From a virus: a DNA stretch of 23,809 bases. The translations under genes and the position numbers were made by a program. Shown in pieces: positions 5,763 through 11,352 of the stretch (within the stretch, counting starts at the first letter, position 1; each line of letters starts with the position of its first letter). The DNA lies in IMG/VR virus record IMGVR_UViG_3300037189_027064, positions 1-23,809 of that record; one strand, 5' to 3'. The notes beneath the pieces are model-generated. The model was not told the DNA's origin. It made no database searches and saw only the letters and a program-made list of their open reading frames with translations.

Positions 5763-5942
5763 GTGAAACGAATTTCCGGAATTAGCCTGATCCTAGCCGC
5801 CTTGATGACCCTGACCATACTGGGCTCAGGAGTTGAAGCGGTACCCGAAGATGCCAGTTGGTTGTGCTGGGCAGGTATTTGGTTCACATCCGTGCTGGCT
5901 ATCCTAGTGGGCCTGCTGGGCATTCAACGGCTAGAATCATGA
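5763..5942 (+). CDS. Small two-helix membrane protein
   Basis: 59 aa from GTG 5763 with GAGGT at 5751-5755. Hydrophobic segments at about 5-22 and 36-54 predict two inner-membrane helices joined by a short acidic loop (VPEDASW). The first could instead be a signal peptide. No catalytic motif. Overlaps the next tiny membrane gene by 4 nt, so these two are likely co-produced. Confidence 0.65.
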   Translation: MKRISGISLILAALMTLTILGSGVEAVPEDASWLCWAGIWFTSVLAILVGLLGIQRLES

Positions 5943-6025
5943 AAGTAGGCGTGTTCCTGATCCTAGTCCTTGTGCTGTTCCTGCTGAACTTGGCCCTACT
6001 CTACATAGCCATCGACCGTCTGTGA
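5939..6025 (+). CDS. 28-aa single-pass membrane peptide
   Basis: ATG 5939 in ATGA overlap with the previous gene, stop TGA 6023-6025 overlapping the next GTG. Nearly the whole peptide is one hydrophobic helix (VFLILVLVLFLLNLALLYIA) with a charged end (DRL). Overlap coupling on both sides is the main evidence that it is real. Function unknown; it may modulate its membrane neighbour. Confidence 0.6.
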   Translation: MKVGVFLILVLVLFLLNLALLYIAIDRL

Positions 6026-6330
6026 GCACACAACAACAGATCACTGCTTTTATATACGACCGCAAGGGCCGTGTGCTCTCAGTGGGTCAGAACAGCTATA
6101 TCAAGACCCACCCACTACAAGCAGAGCATGCTCGCAGAGTGGGAGAACCGCACAGGCAGTTTCTACACGCAGAGATCTCCGCGATCACACGCTGTAGGGA
6201 CTTGAGCAGAGCCTATAGAATGCAGGTTATCAGATATAACAGGCAGGGTGAACCAGTACTGGCCCGACCTTGTGCAGTATGCGAGTCAGCCATCCGAGCC
6301 ACTCCTATTCAGAAGATTGAGCACACCTGA
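6022..6330 (+). CDS. Short cytidine/dCMP deaminase-fold protein
   Basis: 102 aa from GTG 6022 (GTGA overlap). It has the zinc-dependent deaminase signature: H49-A50-E51 (HAEISAI), then P83-C84-x2-C87 (RPCAVCESAI). The N-terminus (AFIYDRKGRVLSVGQNSY) matches the first strands of the fold. This family removes an amino group from cytosine or adenine in nucleosides, nucleotides or RNA. It is shorter than T4 dCMP deaminase (Cd) and lacks that enzyme's extra zinc region, so the substrate cannot be named. The C-terminus ends soon after the second motif, so the last helix may be truncated. Last gene of the early run; a role in nucleotide supply or base modification is likely. Confidence 0.75.
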   Translation: MSTQQQITAFIYDRKGRVLSVGQNSYIKTHPLQAEHARRVGEPHRQFLHAEISAITRCRDLSRAYRMQVIRYNRQGEPVLARPCAVCESAIRATPIQKIEHT

Positions 6331-6336
6331 GGGGCT

Positions 6337-6421
6337 CTGGGGCGTAAATTTAAACACGCTAGCTATAACTTGCTAGCCGCTTGCCCTAAATGCCCCAGTG
6401 TTAGATAGAATCACCAGGGGC
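6337..6421 (+). ncRNA. Nested hairpin with a competing alternative hairpin
   Basis: Outer arms CTGGGGC (6337-6343) and GCCCCAG (6392-6398) enclose inner arms GCTAGC (6358-6363 and 6372-6377) with an 8-nt loop; both share the centre 6367.5 with equal 14-nt flanks. GCCCC (6392-6396) can instead pair with GGGGC (6417-6421), with GTG/CAC (6398-6400/6412-6414) extending it. Whether this acts as RNA or DNA is unknown. Confidence 0.4.
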
Positions 6422-6493
6422 CGAGATCTCCAAACCCTAAAAAATTTGCGCGCCCAAAATTTAGCACTGTGTATAGTGACCGGGCCCTGAGTG

Positions 6494-6552
6494 CAGGGAA
6501 GTCTAAAAACCCTTGCTCTAAATAGATTTCCCTGATTAAAAAATTTTTTTAC
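6494..6552 (+). terminator. Possible terminator-like hairpin with A/T run
   Basis: CAGGGAA (6494-6500) pairs with TTCCCTG (6528-6534) across a 27-nt loop, followed by a TTAAAAAATTTTTTTA palindrome to 6552. The long loop makes it a poor intrinsic terminator, but it is at the end of the early gene run. Confidence 0.35.
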
Positions 6553-6863
6553 AGAATTTTTACTCTGCTGCTAAGACCGGTGTGAACCACAACCACGTGG
6601 ACAACCCTTTATTTCCCATAGTACTAGATAAGGACCTGTATGTGCCACACTCATCAGCAGCCACATTAGACTCATAGAGTTTGATGAACCGCACACTATG
6701 CTGTTTAGATTGGGATTAATTATACTGACCGCAAATCCCATCAAAAACAAGGGTGCCGGTGCGTATTTGACCAGTTGTTTTGCGTAGTAAAATAACTGTA
6801 AGCGGCCCCATTTCATATACAAGTTATTTACACTTACTGGGATTTTATATTCATTGTTATACT

Positions 6864-6871
6864 AGTAAATA
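6864..6871 (+). promoter_or_regulatory. T4-type late promoter variant
   Basis: AGTAAATA, ending 7 nt before the ATG at 6879. With late-promoter spacing the start would fall at about 6877, leaving a 2-nt leader. Confidence 0.45.
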
Positions 6872-6878
6872 GTCAATC

Positions 6879-7142
6879 ATGCAGGCCTTTTGGGATCATG
6901 TGCCCCTTTATCCTTATCTAGCTTCGGCTCCTTGGCCTTTAGTAGAGGTCAATGGTGTTATATACTGGTCTTCCACTGTGCACGTTGTAGAGCAGTGGTT
7001 GGAAACTGCTGTGGGGCCGCACTACTGTGAGTGGTCTTGGCAGTTGAGCCATTCTCCCAATCCCTATGTTTGCACAGTCAGTTTTAAGTCTGCCAGTGCC
7101 AGCACACTGTTTTTACTCAAGTTTCATTACTCGCAGAGATAA
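6879..7142 (+). CDS. Hypothetical protein
   Basis: 87 aa, ATG 6879. Aromatic and rich in Trp, His and Tyr (FWDHVPLYPYLASAPWPLVEVNG, partly), with a segment WSSTVHVVEQWLETAVGPHYCEW that looks like a folded alpha/beta core and a beta-rich end. No signal peptide or membrane helix. There is no Shine-Dalgarno sequence, but AGTAAATA lies just upstream, suggesting a leaderless late transcript. A single gene flanked by non-coding DNA on the left. Family not recognised. Confidence 0.6.
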   Translation: MQAFWDHVPLYPYLASAPWPLVEVNGVIYWSSTVHVVEQWLETAVGPHYCEWSWQLSHSPNPYVCTVSFKSASASTLFLLKFHYSQR

Positions 7143-7145
7143 ATA
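7138..7145 (+). promoter_or_regulatory. T4-type late promoter
   Basis: GATAAATA overlapping the stop of the previous gene (TAA 7140-7142). Predicted start near 7151 gives a leader of about 39 nt with the AAGGAGG at 7177-7183 before ATG 7190. Confidence 0.5.
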
Positions 7146-7189
7146 TTTTTCTAATCACATTTATGTGTATATAAAAAAGGAGGCCTAAT

Positions 7190-7423
7190 ATGTCCGAGCA
7201 AAACAAATCACTAGTAGAAGCCACAGCAGAAGCTGTAGAGGGTGCAGTCACAGGCAAGAAGTTTTGGATGAGCAAGACCTTTTGGGTCAATGTACTAGCC
7301 GGTGCAGCCATGCTAGCTCAAATGCGAGTAGGCTTTGTGGTCAGCCCAGAGCTACAGGCCATGGGTTTAACTGTGGTCAATCTAATGCTACGCAAGATCA
7401 CCAAAGAGCCAGTTACCTGGTAA
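7190..7423 (+). CDS. Small membrane protein, possibly holin-like
   Basis: 77 aa, ATG 7190 with a perfect AAGGAGG (7177-7183). A polar, acidic N-terminus is followed by KKFWMSKTFWVNVLAGAAML, one membrane helix, then a second moderately hydrophobic segment (GFVVSPELQAMGLTVVNLML) and a basic end. Short proteins of this layout (SKTFWVN... helix ... LRKITKEPV) occur beside lysis or late genes in phages, and a holin or other membrane role is possible. No lysozyme gene is in this window, so lysis is not supported by context. A strong terminator follows directly. Confidence 0.65.
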   Translation: MSEQNKSLVEATAEAVEGAVTGKKFWMSKTFWVNVLAGAAMLAQMRVGFVVSPELQAMGLTVVNLMLRKITKEPVTW

Positions 7424-7452
7424 TATATACCAATATATATACTGTGTAAGTG

Positions 7453-7489
7453 TGTGTGCATGTTGTCATTGACATGCACACATTTTTTT
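7453..7489 (+). terminator. Strong intrinsic terminator
   Basis: An 11-bp perfect stem (7453-7463 with 7472-7482), 8-nt loop, then seven T (7483-7489). It ends transcription of the 7190 gene. Confidence 0.92.
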
Positions 7490-7496
7490 GTATACT
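7469..7496 (+). promoter_or_regulatory. Sigma70-like promoter nested in the terminator
   Basis: TTGACA (7469-7474) lies in the loop and right arm of the terminator hairpin; TATACT (7491-7496) follows after 16 bp. Start near 7503 would place the AAGGAGGT (7505-7512) at the very 5' end of the mRNA for the gene at 7523. Confidence 0.6.
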
Positions 7497-7522
7497 GTAT
7501 CTGCAAGGAGGTAAGCCTATAT

Positions 7523-8074
7523 ATGGCCAATACATTTTATCTTGACATGGACGGTGTAGTAGCAGATTGGAGTAAGGGTGTTTCCCAACTGTTGGGACAT
7601 GAAATCTCCACCGATCCCACTGCAAGAATGTCCGATTCTGATTGGGCTCGAGTACTGGAGCATCCCAGACTATTTCGTGATCTACCTTTAATGCAGGGTG
7701 CGGATCAATTGGTTGATCTAGCTCGTGCCTATCGTGATCAATTGGGTTGGGAGTTATTGTTTCTCACTGCTATTCCGCATCTCAATGATGTACCGTGGGC
7801 ATTTTGGGACAAGATGTTGTGGGCCCAGCGGTATTGGCCCGATATTCCAGTTCACTTTGGGCCCCATAGTTATGATAAACAGGTGCATTGTACACAGGGG
7901 GATATACTGGTAGATGATCGACCCGATAACTGTGAGCAGTGGCAGTCTGCTGGGGGATTGGCCTTTCAAGTTACGGGATCTTTAGCATCAGTTAGGCCGT
8001 TATTGGAAGAAGATTTTAATCGTAGACACAGTTTACGCAATCAGAATCTTATAATTCTGGATCTTGATCAGTAG
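7523..8074 (+). CDS. HAD-family 5'(3')-deoxyribonucleotidase-like phosphatase
   Basis: 183 aa. ATG 7523 is set by AAGGAGGT at 7505-7512; an upstream in-frame extension to 7454 would run through the terminator. HAD motifs: I, D8-M-D10-G (YLDMDGVVADW); II, T82 in FLTAIP; III, K119; IV, GDILVDDRPDN with D131/D132. The layout and the DMDGVVADW start match the 5'(3')-deoxyribonucleotidase (NT5C-type) family, which removes phosphate from deoxynucleoside monophosphates. A role in nucleotide salvage during infection fits. It is not the GmhB phosphatase of the heptose pathway, by motif context. Cytoplasmic. A terminator follows at 8127. Confidence 0.8.
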   Translation: MANTFYLDMDGVVADWSKGVSQLLGHEISTDPTARMSDSDWARVLEHPRLFRDLPLMQGADQLVDLARAYRDQLGWELLFLTAIPHLNDVPWAFWDKMLWAQRYWPDIPVHFGPHSYDKQVHCTQGDILVDDRPDNCEQWQSAGGLAFQVTGSLASVRPLLEEDFNRRHSLRNQNLIILDLDQ

Positions 8075-8091
8075 AAAAAAATTTTCCCCGG

Positions 8092-8105
8092 GCCGCTGTC
8101 GCGGC
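8092..8105. repeat. GC-rich hairpin
   Basis: GCCGC (8092-8096), loop TGTC, GCGGC (8101-8105), preceded by AAAAAAATTTT. The bases CGCTGTCGC recur in altered form in the terminator hairpin at 8127-8150. It may be a minus-strand termination element or a degenerate copy. Confidence 0.4.
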
Positions 8106-8126
8106 TAGGGAATCTCAAACAATCCC

Positions 8127-8150
8127 AAAGGAGCGGCTGTCGCTCCTTTT
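8127..8150 (+). terminator. Intrinsic terminator, probably bidirectional
   Basis: AAAGGAGCG (8127-8135), 5-nt loop, CGCTCCTTT (8141-8149): 9-bp perfect stem with flanking A and T runs. It lies between the plus-strand HAD gene and the minus-strand ORF ending at 8154, so it can serve both. Confidence 0.8.
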
Positions 8151-8153
8151 AGT

Positions 8154-8339
8154 TCATGCTCCCATTACCTGATCATATCTGGCCAATGCTTTTAATCTGG
8201 CCAACCGCAGTCTATTCTTAACATAGTCCGATAGATCAGTGGGTTCTGGGTCAACGATTCGGCATCTACGATAGCTGACATGTATATCAGTGTATTCAGC
8301 TCCGCTGACTTCGGAATCGTCATCTAGCTCAAGATTACT
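8154..8339 (-). pseudogene. Protein-like ORF lacking a start codon
   Basis: 61 codons read on the minus strand from AGT (8339) to TGA (8154-8156). The product, starting SNLELDDDSEV and ending LARLKALARYDQVMGA, looks like a real small phage protein (acidic start, basic helical end). The frame is open upstream into the secreted-protein gene, yet I find no ATG, GTG or TTG in it before a stop. An ancestral ATGAGTAAT start overlapping the previous stop would need only a few bases restored, which suggests a small deletion. Otherwise it could be expressed by frameshift or from an unusual start. Confidence 0.45.
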
Positions 8340-8538
8340 GCTTTGAAGCAGGAGCCGTAGCTGGCGCCGTTGCGGGCGCGGCTGGAGCTTTAGCAGCGAT
8401 TTCTGGGCTTTTAGTGGCCTCTGCTTTCTTTTCTACCTTTTTCTCGTCCTTCTTGGCAACAGCAGGAGTAACAGCAGGTTGAGCTAGAGCAACAGATGTT
8501 GCTAGGGCGGCAATAACAGCGGTAATGATTGATTTCAT
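8335..8538 (-). CDS. Small secreted Lys/Ala/Pro-rich protein
   Basis: 67 aa from ATG 8538, chosen over the frame start at 8589 because AAGGAAA lies just upstream and the Sec signal peptide starts here (MKSIITAVIAALATSVALA, cut after ALA, about residue 19). The mature part is low-complexity: a Lys/Glu cluster (KKDEKKVEKKAE) then Ala/Pro/Thr repeats (APATAPATAPA). It would be exported and unstructured. It resembles small exported proteins of proteobacteria, so it may be host-derived. Function unknown. Its 5' region contains a long dyad (8562-8594). Confidence 0.75.
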   Translation of the reverse strand: MKSIITAVIAALATSVALAQPAVTPAVAKKDEKKVEKKAEATKSPEIAAKAPAAPATAPATAPASKQ

Positions 8539-8561
8539 TTTAGTTTCCTTTTTGTTATGAA

Positions 8562-8600
8562 ATAGTATGCACAAAATCATTCTGTGCACACTATATTATA
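8562..8600 (-). promoter_or_regulatory. Promoter -10 with an adjacent operator-like dyad
   Basis: On the minus strand TATAAT (8600-8595) is followed at once by a 12-bp inverted repeat, 8583-8594 with 8562-8573, 11 of 12 paired, 9-nt spacer. No good -35 box was found. The dyad covers the expected transcription start, so it could be a repressor site or a 5' mRNA hairpin for the secreted protein. Confidence 0.45.
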
Positions 8601-8639
8601 ACGCACAGGTTAACTGGGTAGTTTACAGGAAATTTTAGT

Positions 8640-9317
8640 CTAGATGCTCAAATCTTGATCATGTGCTTGATCTAGAAAATTAACCAGTTTTTCAACAACT
8701 TTTGCGTTTCTTAGGGTTTTATATACTAGATTAGCTACCCCATATTCACCGGTCTGTTTTAGGCCTAATTTGCGATATTTTCTTAATAAATCTAGAAGTT
8801 TTTTGGCACTTTCGACGTCTTTTGACCTAATTATGAACAGAATTATTTTACGCCACACTCTATACATTCTGTCAATTTCTGCAGTATCTATTTCGATAGA
8901 TTCTGCCGGATTTGGTTCCTTAATCCACTGATTATCTTTTAGACTCCAGCTAGCACCTTTGGCTGGTAATTTTTTATCTTCAACATACAGCTCTACGTCA
9001 ATTCCTCTAATCTTAATATTAGTTTTGGTATTATACAATAATCTTTTAGTGTCGAATAATTCTTCTAGTTCTGTATCGCATTTGATCTTAGCATAATCCA
9101 CGATTAGATGCAGATCTAGATCGCTATGTTTATTATAAAAATACGAAGCCTGACTGCCAGTGATAACAATGTCTTCAACTTCAAAAGGTATTTCTACAAA
9201 CTGTTTAAAGTCAGCAGCGGTCTTTATCAGAGTGGCGCGCACTTCCGGCCTCAGTGTACCGTTTCGCCAAAGCAAGGGATTTAGATCAGATTTCGGAGTT
9301 AACTCAAGTATTTCCAT
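8640..9317 (-). CDS. Nucleotidyltransferase-fold protein
   Basis: 225 aa, ATG 9317. Pol beta-type nucleotidyltransferase core: GSQAS (54-58), then DLDLH (66-70) with two metal-binding Asp, and a third acidic strand DVELYVED (107-114). These are the defining motifs of the superfamily, which transfers an NMP to a protein, RNA or small molecule; the acceptor is unknown. The C-terminal half is helical and basic. Related phage proteins occur in T4-like genomes of aquatic hosts without known role. Starts divergently from the AlgH-like gene with a late-type promoter GATAAATA ending 7 nt before its ATG, and no Shine-Dalgarno. Confidence 0.8.
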   Translation of the reverse strand: MEILELTPKSDLNPLLWRNGTLRPEVRATLIKTAADFKQFVEIPFEVEDIVITGSQASYFYNKHSDLDLHLIVDYAKIKCDTELEELFDTKRLLYNTKTNIKIRGIDVELYVEDKKLPAKGASWSLKDNQWIKEPNPAESIEIDTAEIDRMYRVWRKIILFIIRSKDVESAKKLLDLLRKYRKLGLKQTGEYGVANLVYKTLRNAKVVEKLVNFLDQAHDQDLSI

Positions 9318-9324
9318 ATTCGAT

Positions 9325-9341
9325 TATTTATCGAGTAAATA
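9325..9341. promoter_or_regulatory. Back-to-back divergent late promoters
   Basis: Minus-strand GATAAATA (9332-9325) and plus-strand AGTAAATA (9334-9341) are separated by one base within a 29-bp intergenic gap. Predicted starts are 9319 (minus, ATG 9317) and 9347 (plus, exactly the ATG). Confidence 0.5.
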
Positions 9342-9346
9342 TCCAT

Positions 9347-9910
9347 ATGAATTTATCCAATCTTAAAGGCCAGCTTTTAGCATCTCATCCCAAACGTGCT
9401 GAACCCGCACTACGCAAGGGTGTTATTTTAGTAGTTCGTCATGATGAGACCGGTGCAGTAGGTTTACAAATCAATAAGCAATTTCACGACGAGTCGTTTA
9501 CCTTGTACACCGTTATGAAAAATCAAGGGCTGTACACAGACCTCGACCAACCGTTATATTACGGAGGGGATGATGGTCCCAGTAGAATACATATAATTCA
9601 TTCGCTGGATTGGTATTCTAGCAGTACCGTTAAAATAAATCAAAACATAGGTGTCAGCAACGATGTCAGTATATTAGCTGCGATTTCCGAAAACGAAGGG
9701 CCCGAATATTTTAGAGCAATTGCAGGGTACACCAAATGGGGCCGTGGAAAATTAGATCTAGAAGTTCTAGGACAAGAACCTTATTCTATAGTAGACTCTT
9801 GGAGTTGCGCTCCTGCTTCGATGGAATCAGTATTTGAACTAGACGACATAGACCAGTGGTATAAAGTCATAGATGACTCAACAAAAATTCAAGTATCCGC
9901 CTGGTTTTAA
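9347..9910 (+). CDS. AlgH/UPF0301 (YqgE) family protein
   Basis: 187 aa, ATG 9347; the in-frame extension to 9254 lies inside the divergent gene. Family features: ALRKGVILVVRHDETGAVGL (21-40) followed by QIN, YYGGDDGPSRIHIIHS (71-86), an IAGYTKWGRGKLDLEV stretch and WSCAPAS near the end, matching the order in bacterial YqgE/AlgH (e.g. GxxLNxP, GGP..., GYxGWxxGQLExE). The bacterial proteins have a solved fold but no settled biochemical function; AlgH was named for alginate regulation in Pseudomonas. A phage copy is unusual. Late-type promoter; stop shares TTAA with the convergent helicase gene. Confidence 0.78.
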   Translation: MNLSNLKGQLLASHPKRAEPALRKGVILVVRHDETGAVGLQINKQFHDESFTLYTVMKNQGLYTDLDQPLYYGGDDGPSRIHIIHSLDWYSSSTVKINQNIGVSNDVSILAAISENEGPEYFRAIAGYTKWGRGKLDLEVLGQEPYSIVDSWSCAPASMESVFELDDIDQWYKVIDDSTKIQVSAWF

Positions 9911-11352
9911 TCTCCGGGATTCAATCCTGATCTAATATAGTTTCTAATATCAAATGCTGTTTTAGCATCTTTGATTTTGCCCACGCTGATTCCTTTGGTG
10001 GGATTTATTTCTTGATCCGATGCAGCCTCCGCATTATCATTATTGGTTAAAGAACTTGTTCGTTTTAGTGAGTTAGCTATTGCGCCGGGGCCTGAATTCT
10101 TTGATTCCTGACCATAAGAATCATCCTCTCCGAGGTCAGAGATTCTCAATGTGTCTAGATTAAAATCAAGATCAACTTTTTGTCCCACACCTGAACTATT
10201 TCTAGTTTTCATAAATTGAATTTGATATCTACCCCGCTCTTTCATAGCACGGCTGGTAAAAATGCCAATCACATTATCTGCTGTCATAATCTTACTTAGA
10301 CCGCCGGAAATATGACTGTGATCAAACTCAATCTCTTCAACTGCGCTACGATTTAGCTGACTAGCAGTTACAGTAATACACTGTGTTTCCATAGCTAGGT
10401 TACGAATTTCCTCCGAAACATATTTGTCTTTAACAAATAGATCGCTAGGGCTAACCTTGACACTCAGGGGCATCATTAGGTCTAGATAATCTATCAACAA
10501 CACATCGGGTTTACACCCTTTCTTAACTTGATATTCTTTTAGATATGCGCGTATGTCGTTACAATTTTTTCCCGACGGCATATATTTTACCTGCATATTG
10601 CCGGACTTTTTGCCCAGCATTTTAACCTTGAGTTCTACATCATCGATGCTTTTAAAAATTTCACGAGTACTAATTCCTGTGGTCATGGAATCTAGGCGCA
10701 TTGCCACTAGTCCTTCGCTAAGTTCAAATGTTAGATATAGAACATTCAGACCAGCCAGTGCCCAGTTTACTCCCAGATTAGCCAAGAATAAACTTTTGCC
10801 TCCCCCGGAACCTGCACAGAAAATGTTTAGTTCACCTCGATTAAATCCACCATAAAGTTTTTTATCAATAGTAGGCCAACCAGTACTGATCTGTCCGTTA
10901 CCGTCTTTGAGTTTGGTCAATCTTGATTTTGGGTCTTCAAAGTAATCAGTGCCCATATCTTTATTAAGACTAATTTGAATAGCGTCTTTGACCAATTTCT
11001 CTACTGGACCATACTCGCCTTTTTCTAAAAGATCAGCTGACTGCAAAATCGCTCTTTCAAGAGCCTTGTGTCTTGTAAAATTTTCAAACTCATCCATCAG
11101 CCATTCATAATTTTCTTTTGGTAAAGAGACCGATTGAAAGTCAGAATCGCAAGCCGAGTTCACAATGGTTACCTCGGGCATTACTTTGTATTTGTCAACG
11201 TAGCCGTTGATGAATACCGCAACCTCTTGTAGTTTTCTATCAAAGTTCTCGGGATCAAAAATGTTTTGACAACGAACAAATGTTTCTGCATCTGACAAAA
11301 ACATTTCTAAATATAATTTTTGAATTTCGAGATTGTATTTCGACTTAGCCAT
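9907..11352 (-). CDS. 41: Replicative DNA helicase, DnaB/gp41 type
   Basis: 481 aa. N-terminal helical domain (about 1-135), then RecA-like motor: Walker A AGSGGGKS (180-187), TFELSEG (208-214) with the catalytic Glu, Walker B VLLIDYLDLM (284-293), TASQLNRSAVEEIE (about 329-342), and ISGGLSKIMTADNVIGI (about 348-364). This is the hexameric helicase that unwinds DNA 5'-3' at the fork and works with primase. Overlaps the primase gene by 8 nt, as the two proteins act together. The C-terminal 70 residues are Ser/Asn-rich and probably flexible. No Shine-Dalgarno conflict; ATG 11352 within the primase end. Confidence 0.93.
   Translation of the reverse strand: MAKSKYNLEIQKLYLEMFLSDAETFVRCQNIFDPENFDRKLQEVAVFINGYVDKYKVMPEVTIVNSACDSDFQSVSLPKENYEWLMDEFENFTRHKALERAILQSADLLEKGEYGPVEKLVKDAIQISLNKDMGTDYFEDPKSRLTKLKDGNGQISTGWPTIDKKLYGGFNRGELNIFCAGSGGGKSLFLANLGVNWALAGLNVLYLTFELSEGLVAMRLDSMTTGISTREIFKSIDDVELKVKMLGKKSGNMQVKYMPSGKNCNDIRAYLKEYQVKKGCKPDVLLIDYLDLMMPLSVKVSPSDLFVKDKYVSEEIRNLAMETQCITVTASQLNRSAVEEIEFDHSHISGGLSKIMTADNVIGIFTSRAMKERGRYQIQFMKTRNSSGVGQKVDLDFNLDTLRISDLGEDDSYGQESKNSGPGAIANSLKRTSSLTNNDNAEAASDQEINPTKGISVGKIKDAKTAFDIRNYIRSGLNPGD

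Larger units (their letters stand above)
6331..6863. other. Non-coding stretch with dense dyad structure at its left end
   Basis: No convincing gene. An open frame reading plus from about 6632 to 6786 (NPIKNKGAGAYLTSCFA at its end) has no good start, and a minus frame (6571-6822) has no ribosome site. The first 220 nt carry nested and competing inverted repeats (listed separately). A perfect 8-bp palindrome CCACGTGG lies at 6593-6600. It separates the early module from the late-type genes, so it could hold a replication origin, a processed RNA or a termination zone. Confidence 0.5.

Noticed and set aside
6571-6822. 83-codon minus-strand hydrophobic frame in the non-coding stretch
   Set aside because: No ribosome site or promoter, isolated on the minus strand, and a competing plus-strand frame is equally plausible; neither is convincing.
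7454-7522. Upstream extension of the HAD gene
   Set aside because: It would be read through the terminator hairpin; the AAGGAGGT sets the ATG at 7523.
7523-8074. HAD protein as GmhB, completing the heptose pathway
   Set aside because: The DMDGVVADW start and the later motifs fit NT5C-type deoxyribonucleotidases, and the gene is far from the cassette with separate control.
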